64,000 nucleotides of DNA. It comes from Bin5 sp965200615 (GTDB lineage: Bacteria; Chloroflexota; Anaerolineae; Caldilineales; Caldilineaceae). Position 1 is the first letter of the stretch; each line of letters starts with the position of its first letter. The translations under genes and the position numbers were made by a program. Shown piece by piece: positions 25,013-33,150 of this stretch. The stretch covers positions 2,542,001 through 2,606,000 of the forward strand of contig OZ241377.1 in assembly GCA_965200615.1 (NCBI GenBank), in the 5' to 3' direction. The notes below the pieces were generated by a model. The model worked only from the letters and a program-made list of their open reading frames with translations. It did no database searches and had not been told where the DNA came from.

Positions 25013-27289
25013 CTAACGCGAATCTGCCGGTCTGTTTCCTGGACTGGCCGCAGATTTCTCCGCGGTTGACGGCGGGAACAGGTGCAGCAGAAATACCCAT
25101 ACAATAAGAAGGTCGGGCAGAGCGTAGGATGCGTCGATCAGACCGTGCCCCAACGCGGCCGCTGCCGCGCCCAGCGCGCCGACGGCGATGGCATCGGCGG
25201 CCGCCGCCTTCCAAAGGGAGCGGACCCCCAAGGCCAACCAGGCCGCAGCCAGAGCAAGGCCCGGCAGACCAAGTCGTGTCCACCAGTCGAGAACGACGTT
25301 ATGGGGGTGGTTAAGACTGGGATCGCGCCAGGCGGCGGGCAGAATGTAGCCGCTGCGGTAACTGTAAAGAAAGTTGTCCGGCCCGACGCCCAGCCACAAA
25401 TGGTCCAGGGCCATCTGCACGCTGCTGCGCCAGAGGCTGAGACGTATGCCGGCTGTGCCTTCCGGGCTGAAGTCCAGCAGGCTGCGGAAGCGTTCAGTGC
25501 CCAGAAATGGGATCAACCCCAGTACCATCGCCGCCGCCACTGCGGCCAGGCCCCAACCATATCGCCTCGGTAGCGCAATGCCCGGTGCGGCAAGCAGGCG
25601 CCTCCCCGCGATTGCCAGAGCGAGCAGCAATGCCGGCAGGCCAAGAAAGATTGCCCCTTTGCTGAATGTCAGCAGCAGCGCCAGCAGCTGAGGAAGCGTA
25701 AGGAGCAGTGCGCTGCGTGCCGGGAAAGGGGCGATCTTCCAGGACTCGAAGAGGGGAAATCTCTCCTGCCGCGACAGTCCGTCTCCACTTCCCTCGGCGC
25801 TGGCTGACCACCCACCGAAAATAGCCAGCGCCAGACCCATCGCCACGCTCCGTTCCAGGTAAAGACCGAGGTTATTGGGGGAGCCGTAAAATGCCCGCAC
25901 TCGGTTGACGCCTTCGGCCTGGATGATGTTCTGCTCCGTGACGTACTGCCAGAGACCGGCGCAGGCGACAAACGCGCCGCCAGCCAGCCAGCAGAGCGCG
26001 AGAAAAGTACGGGCGGCTTTGCCGTCTGCGGCGCTGCGCAGCGTTCCGTGCAACAACAAGGCAAAGAGACCGGCACTGAGGAAAAGTGTCCGCCACTCAC
26101 GTAGCGCGACACTTTGCTGATCGGCCGCGAATGTGACGACAAGGGCGAAGGAGACAAGGATGAAGAAGAGCCGGTGACGAGTGTCAAGCGCGGCGGGCTT
26201 CTGTTCTGAAGTCCGCAGGAGGCAGCGCAGAATGAAAAGCCTCACCAGAATCAGCGCCATACCCCCGTAGACGCCGATTTCGATCAGATTCAACGCCCGC
26301 CCCGGAAGGATAGGGAGCGGGTGGAGATAGAACGGCAACCCGAAGAGGAGTGCACCGGTCCAGAGGATCGGCCGTCGCAACCCGACAAAGCCGAGCAATA
26401 TCAACCCTATGTCAGCGAGCAGCCAGTTCTGGGCTAATGTACCGGCTCCTGTCATTGCGACGCTTGCGACGGCCAGGCCAACGGCGATGTTCCAGGGTAA
26501 CAGATGCTCCAGTGTGGAAATGCGGCGTGCCCACATCTGCACAATACCGGAATCCCTGTTTCCCAGCAGTGTGTGTCCGGCTGAAGAAGAGGGTTCCCCG
26601 GACCGGAATTTCGCCGCCGGCGAGTTGTCGAGGAATTTGACCAGAGCGGTGATAGCGAGCCAGCCTCCTGTCAACGCCAGCAGCACAGCTGGCCACTGCG
26701 GCCGAGGACCTAAGGGCATCGAGTCCACAGCCGCGCCCCGCAGGACGGTCTGGCCCCAACCCCGCCACACTTCGACTGCGACATCGTGAGGGCCATCGGT
26801 CGAGGCGCGGTGAACGACAAGCCACTCCGCAGCCGGACCGGCCGCGGTCTGCTTCTCCGGAGCAAAAAGAGGCTTATAGCCGCTGGGTTGGCCGAGGCTG
26901 TCAAGGTTTCCCCGAATAACGGGCAGGCGGTTGGCGGGACGACCGTCTACTGACACGAAGATGTAGCCCCAATAGTCGCCCAGGGCTAGCTGCAGCGCGA
27001 GATCACGGCCGCTGTACTGGAAGGCCATTCGCCCCGACGGCTGCGACCACGGTTGGTCCGGCTCAGTCGTATCGGCCCCCTCGACAGAGATCTGCCAGCC
27101 GGGTTGGAACTCGAAGACAGGGCTGTCCATCGAAGCGACCGCGCCGCTGTGGAGTCGGTCCAATGCGGTAGCGGCGGCCGGACTTTCGGGCTCGCCGCCA
27201 GCGGAGACCAGCCAACCTGCGGCCCCGAACACAAAAAGGAGCGCCATTACGAAGAGGTGGCTTGGAGACGTTGAGAGTCGTGCAGGCAT
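25013..27289 (-). CDS. O-antigen ligase/Wzy-polymerase-like membrane protein
   Basis: The 758-residue protein has an N-terminal anchor, an extracytoplasmic beta-rich domain (about 30-200) and many transmembrane helices. Its Wzy_C-type segment reads WLGVGPDNFLYSYRSGY, then NHPHNVVLDWWTRLGLPGLALAA, matching the WaaL/Wzy family that transfers or polymerises lipid-linked glycans. In a probably single-membrane Chloroflexota cell it would build a surface polysaccharide, not lipopolysaccharide. ATG at 27289 is chosen over an upstream TTG; no ribosome site is clear. The fused N-terminal domain is not typical of the family. Confidence 0.8.
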   Translation of the reverse strand: MPARLSTSPSHLFVMALLFVFGAAGWLVSAGGEPESPAAATALDRLHSGAVASMDSPVFEFQPGWQISVEGADTTEPDQPWSQPSGRMAFQYSGRDLALQLALGDYWGYIFVSVDGRPANRLPVIRGNLDSLGQPSGYKPLFAPEKQTAAGPAAEWLVVHRASTDGPHDVAVEVWRGWGQTVLRGAAVDSMPLGPRPQWPAVLLALTGGWLAITALVKFLDNSPAAKFRSGEPSSSAGHTLLGNRDSGIVQMWARRISTLEHLLPWNIAVGLAVASVAMTGAGTLAQNWLLADIGLILLGFVGLRRPILWTGALLFGLPFYLHPLPILPGRALNLIEIGVYGGMALILVRLFILRCLLRTSEQKPAALDTRHRLFFILVSFALVVTFAADQQSVALREWRTLFLSAGLFALLLHGTLRSAADGKAARTFLALCWLAGGAFVACAGLWQYVTEQNIIQAEGVNRVRAFYGSPNNLGLYLERSVAMGLALAIFGGWSASAEGSGDGLSRQERFPLFESWKIAPFPARSALLLTLPQLLALLLTFSKGAIFLGLPALLLALAIAGRRLLAAPGIALPRRYGWGLAAVAAAMVLGLIPFLGTERFRSLLDFSPEGTAGIRLSLWRSSVQMALDHLWLGVGPDNFLYSYRSGYILPAAWRDPSLNHPHNVVLDWWTRLGLPGLALAAAWLALGVRSLWKAAAADAIAVGALGAAAAALGHGLIDASYALPDLLIVWVFLLHLFPPSTAEKSAASPGNRPADSR

Positions 27290-27455
27290 GATAGAGACGA
27301 TCCTATCACACGCAAAAGAATCAGAAGAACCCAGGGCGAGAAAGGTCAGATCCGTGTCCAATGAAACTCTTTCTGCTGCAGCGTCGTCATAAATGCTGTA
27401 CAGAGTTCGCCTGTAGCGGCATGGATGACTTTCGTTTCAAGGGGGGAACGGCAAA

Positions 27456-28229
27456 ATGAAAGGGAAATTTTCTGCAAATGCTACAACTGGCTTGGTCGCG
27501 ACCCTGACCTTGGTCCTGTTCGCGGCATTCACAATAAGTACCGCGTCACCGGCGCCAGCAGCTATGGCCCGCGCGGAAACGCTTACCGCGCAAAGTTCCC
27601 ATTCGGTAACGGTGGTAGGAGAAGGCACAGTCAGCATCGAACCTGACATTGCCACAGCCTCGATCGGCGTAGAGGTAGTACGGCCAACAGTGAGAGAAGC
27701 CAGCGCTGCTGCCCAGTCGATTATGGAAGATGTCCAGGCCGCTCTGCTGGCGCAGAATATAGATGAAACGGACATTCAGACCAGACACTTCAGCATCTTT
27801 GCCGAGCGCTTTGGACCGGGTGGTCTGCTGGATGAGGACGAAGTGCGCTATCGAGTGAGCAATACGGTTACGATTACAATTCGGGATCTGGAGAGTATCG
27901 GAGATGTCCTGGATGCGGCGATCGACTCCGGCGCAAACAACATCTATGGTGTCGATTTCAGCTTGGCGGATCCAGCCTCGGTCGAATCTGAGGCGCGTGC
28001 AAAAGCGGTCACGGATGCCTTTGACAAGGCGGAAGAGCTGGCCGACCTTATCGGCGTAGGCGTTGGGGAAGTGATGGGAATCAGCGAGATCATCGGCCAG
28101 GGTGGTGGCTTCTTCGGCGGGAACTTTTCAAGAATGGCGGCGGCCGAGATGGGAGGGGGCTCTGGTCCTGTCAGTCCCGGCGAGTTGAGCCTGACGATGC
28201 AGTTGCAGATCACGTACGAGCTCCGATAG
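27456..28229 (+). CDS. SIMPL-domain (DUF541) exported protein
   Basis: The 257-residue protein starts with a signal peptide (ending near AMARA). The SIMPL domain follows: VTVVGEGTVSIEPDIATASIGVEV, two long alpha-beta repeats, then IYGVDFSLADP and a C-terminal region with a glycine-rich loop (GQGGGFFGGNFS). SIMPL proteins are secreted or membrane-attached oligomers linked to oxidative stress in some bacteria; the activity is not established. It stands alone, with no close operon partner. Confidence 0.85.
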   Translation: MKGKFSANATTGLVATLTLVLFAAFTISTASPAPAAMARAETLTAQSSHSVTVVGEGTVSIEPDIATASIGVEVVRPTVREASAAAQSIMEDVQAALLAQNIDETDIQTRHFSIFAERFGPGGLLDEDEVRYRVSNTVTITIRDLESIGDVLDAAIDSGANNIYGVDFSLADPASVESEARAKAVTDAFDKAEELADLIGVGVGEVMGISEIIGQGGGFFGGNFSRMAAAEMGGGSGPVSPGELSLTMQLQITYELR

Positions 28230-28475
28230 GACATACGGCGAAAGTCAAGATTCTTGCTATCGACGAAAACCTCTGCGGGTCCGATGCAGCACTGTTCCCA
28301 CCGGATTCAGGGACACAGTGCCTACGGGCCCGTTTCTCCTTTCTCCGCAATACCGAATTCCAAGCACATCCTGACTGTAATGCATGCAGGGCCAGTGCCG
28401 TGGAAATGTCGTGAGAATGTTCAGGACGGAAGCGGCGAACACGCTACGCTCGGACAAACCTGGCAAGGCCCTTTT
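28230..28475. other. Intergenic region without a supported gene
   Basis: Between the SIMPL gene and the repeat-protein promoter no convincing gene, tRNA or terminator is visible. A frame beginning at 28254 lacks a ribosome site, runs through the promoter and has no recognisable composition. Confidence 0.5.
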
Positions 28476-28504
28476 TTGACAGGAAATTCAGCGCTGGCTA
28501 TAAT
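28476..28504 (+). promoter_or_regulatory. Perfect consensus sigma70 promoter
   Basis: TTGACA (28476-28481) and TATAAT (28499-28504) are separated by exactly 17 bp, with a T-rich stretch upstream of the -35 box. This is the best promoter in the window. It is 50 bp before the start of the 15-residue-repeat protein, which also has a near-perfect ribosome site. Confidence 0.85.
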
Positions 28505-28554
28505 GAAGAATCTGTGCGTATACCGGATGACGGGTACCAACAAAGGAGGCGGAC

Positions 28555-29037
28555 ATGGCTGAAGAGAAGTCGGATGCTAACCCTTTGGAAGAGGCCGCGG
28601 CCAATTTGAGTGAAAATCTGGAGGGGGAGCGGGTCGAAGTGAAGGGCTCCAATGTTGGAACTGTTCAGGGCGGACACGTCTCCATGGCGGATTCCGCGGC
28701 CCGCTCTGTGCAAGCGCAGGCACTGAACATGTCCAACGCTGCGGCTGGATTCGTGCAGACGAAATCGCTTGACATGCGCGAAGCCGCGATTGGCTTTTCT
28801 GCCAGCGAGCAAGTCACTGTCCAGAGTGGTAACATTGGTTTTTTGGCGACTGGCCGGTTGAAGGCAGAGAAGTTGTGCACCTGGCTTGTGGTAGCGGGCA
28901 AAGTGGAGGGCAACGTGAAAGCGACCTTTGCGCCGCTTTCCGCGCTGGCCATGGGAGCCGGATTCGGCTTGGTCGTGATGCTTCTGCGCGGCCTGTTTTC
29001 GCGTAATCGAGTTTCAGAAAAAGAGAGCGCACAGTAG
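28555..29037 (+). CDS. Unknown membrane protein with six 15-residue repeats
   Basis: The ATG follows AAAGGAGGCGGAC. The 160-residue protein has an acidic N-terminus (1-26) and six consecutive 15-residue units at residues 27-41, 42-56, 57-71, 72-86, 87-101 and 102-116. The loose pattern is a V/L at position 1, M or V at 3, small residues near 6-8, and G-F-V/S around 9-11. One transmembrane helix (about 124-142) and a basic tail (FSRNR) follow. The regularity suggests a beta-solenoid somewhat like bactofilins, but no bactofilin motif is visible. I do not recognise the family. The strong promoter suggests high expression. Confidence 0.8.
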   Translation: MAEEKSDANPLEEAAANLSENLEGERVEVKGSNVGTVQGGHVSMADSAARSVQAQALNMSNAAAGFVQTKSLDMREAAIGFSASEQVTVQSGNIGFLATGRLKAEKLCTWLVVAGKVEGNVKATFAPLSALAMGAGFGLVVMLLRGLFSRNRVSEKESAQ

Positions 29038-29192
29038 AAGGACCCCAAATGCGCAGGCTGCACACACTATTTCAATAGACGATTACTGACAGATGAGTGG
29101 AGGCGCCGCGGACCTGTCCCGGGGCCGGTGTCAAAGCAGATTCTCAGCCAGGAAAACCTGCGTAATATAAAGGAAAAGTGAGTCGAAGAAAG

Positions 29193-29852
29193 ATGTCAGT
29201 ACTTACATTGAGTGCCAACGCCCGCAGCGTCACCGGCCGCAAAGTACGCCGGCTCCGCCCCGAAGGAATTATCCCTGTAGTCATCTACGGCGGCGGCGAT
29301 GCGCCGCGGAACGCCCAGGTAGAAGACGCCGAATTTGAACGAGTGTTGCGCGATGGAGGCAACTCTCAGCTCGTAAAGGTCGACCTGGAAGGCGAAGACA
29401 TCAATGTCCTCGTCAGGGAAATTCAGCGCCACCCTGTGCGTCACAACCTGCTCCACGCCGACTTCTATACCGTCAACATGTCGGAGACCCAGCAGGTGAG
29501 CGTACCCCTGGTTACGGTGGGGGCCGTCACCGTCAGTGTCGATCTGGTGATGGTACAGTCGATGGATAGTGTCGAAATCGAAGCGTTGCCCGCCGACATT
29601 CCGGCCTTAATTGAAGTCGACGTGTCCCGTCTGGAAACGCCTGAAAGCCCCCCGATAACTGTCGCCGACCTGCCAACGATCGCCGGCGTATCCTACATCT
29701 CTGATGCGGACGATCCCATCTGCAGCCTGATTCTCTCCCGCGCCGCCATCAGCGAAGAGGAGGAGATGGAGGAAGAGGAACTCTTGGATACCGATGTCGA
29801 GCCGGAGGTAATCGGCAGAGGACGAGAAGAAGAAGAAGAAGAGGAAGAGTAA
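29193..29852 (+). CDS. rplY: Ribosomal protein bL25 (Ctc form)
   Basis: The protein (219 residues from ATG 29193, or five more from GTG 29178) starts LSANARSVTGRKVRRLRPEGIIPVVIYGG, the N-terminal L25 5S-rRNA-binding domain. It continues with the C-terminal beta domain of the longer CTC form (DFYTVNM, VPLVTVG, IEVDVSRLE). The last 35 residues are almost all acidic, ending in eight glutamates. L25 binds 5S rRNA in the large subunit. The GTG has AAGGA too close and the ATG has only GAAGAAAG, so the start is uncertain. An intrinsic terminator follows. Confidence 0.9.
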   Translation: MSVLTLSANARSVTGRKVRRLRPEGIIPVVIYGGGDAPRNAQVEDAEFERVLRDGGNSQLVKVDLEGEDINVLVREIQRHPVRHNLLHADFYTVNMSETQQVSVPLVTVGAVTVSVDLVMVQSMDSVEIEALPADIPALIEVDVSRLETPESPPITVADLPTIAGVSYISDADDPICSLILSRAAISEEEEMEEEELLDTDVEPEVIGRGREEEEEEEE

Positions 29853-29874
29853 GTCTCTTCCCACCGAATTGTCG

Positions 29875-29905
29875 AGAGCGCCGGCTCCGGAGTCGGCGCT
29901 CTTTC
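29875..29905 (+). terminator. Terminator after rplY
   Basis: AGAGCGCCG (29875-29883) pairs perfectly with CGGCGCTCT (29894-29902) and is followed by TTCGCGTTT. The T-run is weak, but the hairpin lies 22 bp after the rplY stop and before the convergent LysM-M23 gene. Confidence 0.65.
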
Positions 29906-29920
29906 GCGTTTCTAATCCCT

Positions 29921-31273
29921 TCACTGACCCTTCTCAGCGTCGTGAACGGCCTCCGATTCGGCAGTGGACGGATTCACCAGTAGGGGGCGCGTCAGGAAGG
30001 GCATTGGATCTACGGCAACACCGTAAACCCGTAGCTCCCAGTGAAGATGTTCGCCGGTGCTGCGTCCCGTTGTTCCAACCAGCCCGATCGGGTCCCCGGC
30101 CCGCACTTTTTCCCCCGGGACGACAAGCGCCTCCTGCAAATGCCAGTACCCTGTAAACAGACCTGCACCGTGGTCAAGAATCACGCTTATGCCGCGCACG
30201 ATCAACGACTCGGCAAGGGCGACTATGCCGTCCGCCGGGGCAAGAACGGGGCTGCCTCCAGGTGCAGCGAAATCCTGTCCGGTGTGAAAGGAATAGAACT
30301 GCCCGGAATTGTAGTTTCGGTGGACTCCGTACGGGCTCGTGGTGGGAGCGTCTGTTTGCAGCGGCAAGGAGAACGGGTTGCGCCATTGAATCGGCGTCGC
30401 CGTGTGCGACCAGATGGGAGCAAGATAGTCCAGTTCCGCCTGCGAAGTTTCCTGTTCGACCAGAGCGCTTTTGTCCGGCGCCAACCTGATCTCCTGAACA
30501 GGAAAAACGCGTCCTTGGATGAATACTGGGAAGGAGCGCGTGACGGTGACGCCGTTCGCGGCCAGATAACTCAGATTCAGGGGGTACACGCCCGGCTCAA
30601 TTGATGCCTCAATCGGAATGTATCCACCCCATATCGTGACATCTTTGCCCCCCTTGTCCTTTCCTTTGACCGCTAGTGGTCGGATGCCCAAGTGCGCCCC
30701 ATTCCACGTTGCTTCAAGAGAGAGAGGTCGGTCCACTTCAGCCTCGAACCAGCCGGCTTGGCCCTGAACGATGGTTGAAGGGACACTGACCATCTTCACC
30801 GAGCCAAAGGGCGTCGACGCAGGGGCGTTGTTCGGCAGGAGCCGGATGGGCTGACCCGGAAAAAGGCGCGCGGTTGGCGTCGTGCCATTGAAAATGGCCA
30901 ACCGGAGAACCGAAAGTCCCTCCCGTTCGGCAATAGCCTCTATCGTATCCCCAGGCCTTGCGATTACGCTCCGACGGGCGGCGCCGCGAGGAAGCAGGAG
31001 GGTCTGCCCGACGTCAAGCGCATTTAAATCGGTAATCTGGTTTGTGGCCGCCAACACCTCCAGCGGGATCCCCAGGTCGGCGGCTATCGAAGCCAAGGTG
31101 TCGCCCTGTTCGACCACATAAGTGTCGTTTGGCGACTGCGCGGCGGCTAGGTCCGGCCGCAAAACGGCCAGAACGGCCAGGATCAGGAGACATGCCAGCA
31201 GGAGGCCGGATGAGACTCTCTTCCTCTGTAGCGAAATGCAGGTATCCAAGTGATTCTTCTTTTGGAAATGCAA
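29921..31273 (-). CDS. LysM-M23 cell-wall endopeptidase
   Basis: The 450-residue protein has a signal/anchor segment (about 22-46, LLLACLLILAVLAVL). Two LysM peptidoglycan-binding repeats (about 51-95, YVVEQGDTLASIA; about 98-143, VIARPGDTIEAIA) and a beta-rich linker follow. The C-terminal M23 lysostaphin-type domain has zinc motifs HTGQD and HLHWE. It would cut peptide cross-links in the wall or activate other hydrolases. The annotated start is TTG; another TTG eight codons later is possible. It is the last gene of a minus-strand group with tilS, nudix and hpt. Confidence 0.88.
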   Translation of the reverse strand: MHFQKKNHLDTCISLQRKRVSSGLLLACLLILAVLAVLRPDLAAAQSPNDTYVVEQGDTLASIAADLGIPLEVLAATNQITDLNALDVGQTLLLPRGAARRSVIARPGDTIEAIAEREGLSVLRLAIFNGTTPTARLFPGQPIRLLPNNAPASTPFGSVKMVSVPSTIVQGQAGWFEAEVDRPLSLEATWNGAHLGIRPLAVKGKDKGGKDVTIWGGYIPIEASIEPGVYPLNLSYLAANGVTVTRSFPVFIQGRVFPVQEIRLAPDKSALVEQETSQAELDYLAPIWSHTATPIQWRNPFSLPLQTDAPTTSPYGVHRNYNSGQFYSFHTGQDFAAPGGSPVLAPADGIVALAESLIVRGISVILDHGAGLFTGYWHLQEALVVPGEKVRAGDPIGLVGTTGRSTGEHLHWELRVYGVAVDPMPFLTRPLLVNPSTAESEAVHDAEKGQ

Positions 31274-31462
31274 CTGTCCTGCCCCTGGCGGCCAATCAGA
31301 TCCTCAAGAGCGGTCGTTCAAACACTCTTCCCGTGGATGCCCTTGGACGAAATTGCAAATGGGGTACCGAACTGCTTGCGTTTTCTTCCGAGCACACTTC
31401 TGAACTGTAGCGGGTCACAAGGCCGGAGCGCCCGGCGGAAAGCCAGGATTTCCACCAGTCAC

Positions 31463-32080
31463 CTATTCCGAACCGGGCTGGTACACTTCAGACTTGAGAA
31501 CGCCGATGTAGGGGAGGTTGCGGTACTTCTGGTTGAAATCCAGCCCGTAGCCGATTACAAACTCATCTGTGATCGAGAAACCGGTCCAGAAGAGATCGAT
31601 CTCTACCTCCCTCCGTGATGGTTTGTCCAGAAGCGTAACCACTTCAAGGCTGGCGGGATTTCGGGCCCTGAAGAGCCGTGTAAGGTAAGCGAGAGTATTT
31701 CCGCTGTCAATGATGTCCTCGACCAATAGCGCATGACGGCCTTCGATCGGCCCGTTCAGGTCCTTGAGGATTCGAACGATGCCGGTGCTCGTTGTCGAGG
31801 CGCCGTAACTGCTTGTAGCGAGAAAATCCACCTCGTGCGGGATCGTAATCGCTCGCATGAGGTCGGCAATAAAGACGACACTGCCCTTCAGGACAGCAAT
31901 TAACAGGAGATCCTTGTCCGCATAGCGCTCGTCGATCTTCCGGCCCAACCCGCGAATGCGGTCCTGGATCTCATCCGCGGAGATCAGTACGCGCTCTACG
32001 TCCCGGCACAGTTGATTCTGCACGCACGGTTCGGCAGCTTTCTCATTCACCACAGCAACTCCTGATGGGCTTTCAACCAT
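31463..32080 (-). CDS. hpt: Hypoxanthine phosphoribosyltransferase
   Basis: The ATG at 32080 follows AGGAG. The 205-residue protein has the type I PRTase signature LLVEDIIDSGNTL (PRPP loop). It also has LIAVLKGSVVFIADLMR near the N-terminus and the C-terminal FVIGYGLDFNQKYRNLPYIGVL typical of bacterial Hpt. It salvages hypoxanthine and guanine to IMP and GMP. The linkage with tilS a few genes upstream is common in bacteria. Confidence 0.95.
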   Translation of the reverse strand: MVESPSGVAVVNEKAAEPCVQNQLCRDVERVLISADEIQDRIRGLGRKIDERYADKDLLLIAVLKGSVVFIADLMRAITIPHEVDFLATSSYGASTTSTGIVRILKDLNGPIEGRHALLVEDIIDSGNTLAYLTRLFRARNPASLEVVTLLDKPSRREVEIDLFWTGFSITDEFVIGYGLDFNQKYRNLPYIGVLKSEVYQPGSE

Positions 32081-32127
32081 GTGCCGAATCTCCTGTTGTG
32101 CTGTCCAAACATGGGACGAAAGACAGT

Positions 32128-32163
32128 TGGGTGGCATCCAGCGCAAGCACCGGATGCCACCCA
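32128..32163. repeat. 12-bp inverted repeat between nudix and hpt genes
   Basis: TGGGTGGCATCC (32128-32139) pairs with GGATGCCACCCA (32152-32163) around a 12-base loop. There is no T-run on either strand, so it may be a weak terminator, an RNA-processing hairpin or an operator. Confidence 0.5.
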
Positions 32164-32206
32164 GCCGGCCCCGGATGGGTCAGGATCGTATCATTCGCCG
32201 TAGAGG

Positions 32207-32866
32207 CTACCCAAATCTGCCCTCTTCCGGCTGGCATTTGCGCACTACGGCGAGTAGCTCACTGAGTATCATCGCTGTCGCCCCCCAAATGGTCTGATTA
32301 AGAATGGCGAAATGAGGGACCAGCGCCGATCGATCGGCAAGCTGCCACTGCTCCCGCCGCTGGTGGGCGGGGTCGAGCAGAGCTGCCAATGGCACTTCAA
32401 GCAGCTGGGCAACTTCGCTGGGATTGGGTCGAAAGACCGGCTCGGCGTTCAGGCGTCCCACGGTCGGATAGACTTCGAAGTTGCTGGGTCGAATGTAGAG
32501 ATCGGTGAGCGTGCCGAGGATCTGAACGTCGTTTGGCTCGATCCCCAGTTCCTCGTTGGCCTCTCGCAGCGCTGTCTCGGACAGGTTCTTATCTCCTTCT
32601 TCGCAACCGCCTCCAGGAAACGCGACCTGTCCGCTGTGTGTGCCGTCGTACTTAGGTCGCAGGATCAAGGGCACGTGCAGCTTGCCCTGGAGACTGTACA
32701 GCAGGACGAGAACGCCGCTCTGGCGAGCCGGCGTTTCCGGTCTGTCGTCGGGATGCCACCCTGGGCGCGGCAGTGGCGCCATCAGTGCCTGGGCCGCGCG
32801 GCCCGGTAGGGAAGCGGCCAGATTTTTCTGCAGACAGTCGAAGAAACCGTTCAATGAAGCGGTCAC
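32207..32866 (-). CDS. NUDIX hydrolase, CoA pyrophosphatase-like
   Basis: The 219-residue protein starts at GTG. It contains the NUDIX box as GGCEEGDKNLSETALREANEELGI (G-x5-E-x7-REUxEExGU), preceded by HSGQVAFPGG and followed by LTDLYIRPSNFEVYPTVG. This layout is typical of NudL/CoA diphosphatases that split CoA into phosphopantetheine and 3',5'-ADP. It lies 39 bp after the small ORF on the same strand. Confidence 0.88.
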   Translation of the reverse strand: MTASLNGFFDCLQKNLAASLPGRAAQALMAPLPRPGWHPDDRPETPARQSGVLVLLYSLQGKLHVPLILRPKYDGTHSGQVAFPGGGCEEGDKNLSETALREANEELGIEPNDVQILGTLTDLYIRPSNFEVYPTVGRLNAEPVFRPNPSEVAQLLEVPLAALLDPAHQRREQWQLADRSALVPHFAILNQTIWGATAMILSELLAVVRKCQPEEGRFG

Positions 32867-32905
32867 AACGCCCCGGTTCCTCGCGGCTTGGAGCCAGCGA
32901 AACGC

Positions 32906-33148
32906 TTAGTCGGTACGGCGGGACTGAAAGACGATCTTCCCCTGCTCATCTACTTCCCAACCATATTCGTCCAGATAGATGTCGCCATCCGGCAGGCTCA
33001 GGCGGCGGGTCAGGCGATCGAAAGAAAAAGGGACCGTGCCGTTAGGGTCTGTCAAAACGCCGGCGGCAAAGTCCGAATCGCGCCGCGTGAAGCGCATCAC
33101 GGTTTCCTCTTGGCGGGTCACCCAGAGTACAAGTGGACGCACGCTCAT
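32906..33148 (-). CDS. Small hypothetical protein downstream of tilS
   Basis: The 80-residue frame begins with ATG two bases after the tilS stop. It encodes a beta-rich polar protein with RRLSLPDGDIYLDEYGWEVDEQGKIVFQ near the end. I recognise no family. Tight spacing and normal codon use make it a probable real gene of the tilS operon. Confidence 0.6.
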   Translation of the reverse strand: MSVRPLVLWVTRQEETVMRFTRRDSDFAAGVLTDPNGTVPFSFDRLTRRLSLPDGDIYLDEYGWEVDEQGKIVFQSRRTD

Positions 33149-33150
33149 CG

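Noticed and set aside
28254..28562. 102-codon frame upstream of the repeat protein
   Set aside because: It runs through the consensus promoter, lacks a ribosome site and overlaps the next gene start; low-complexity chance frame.
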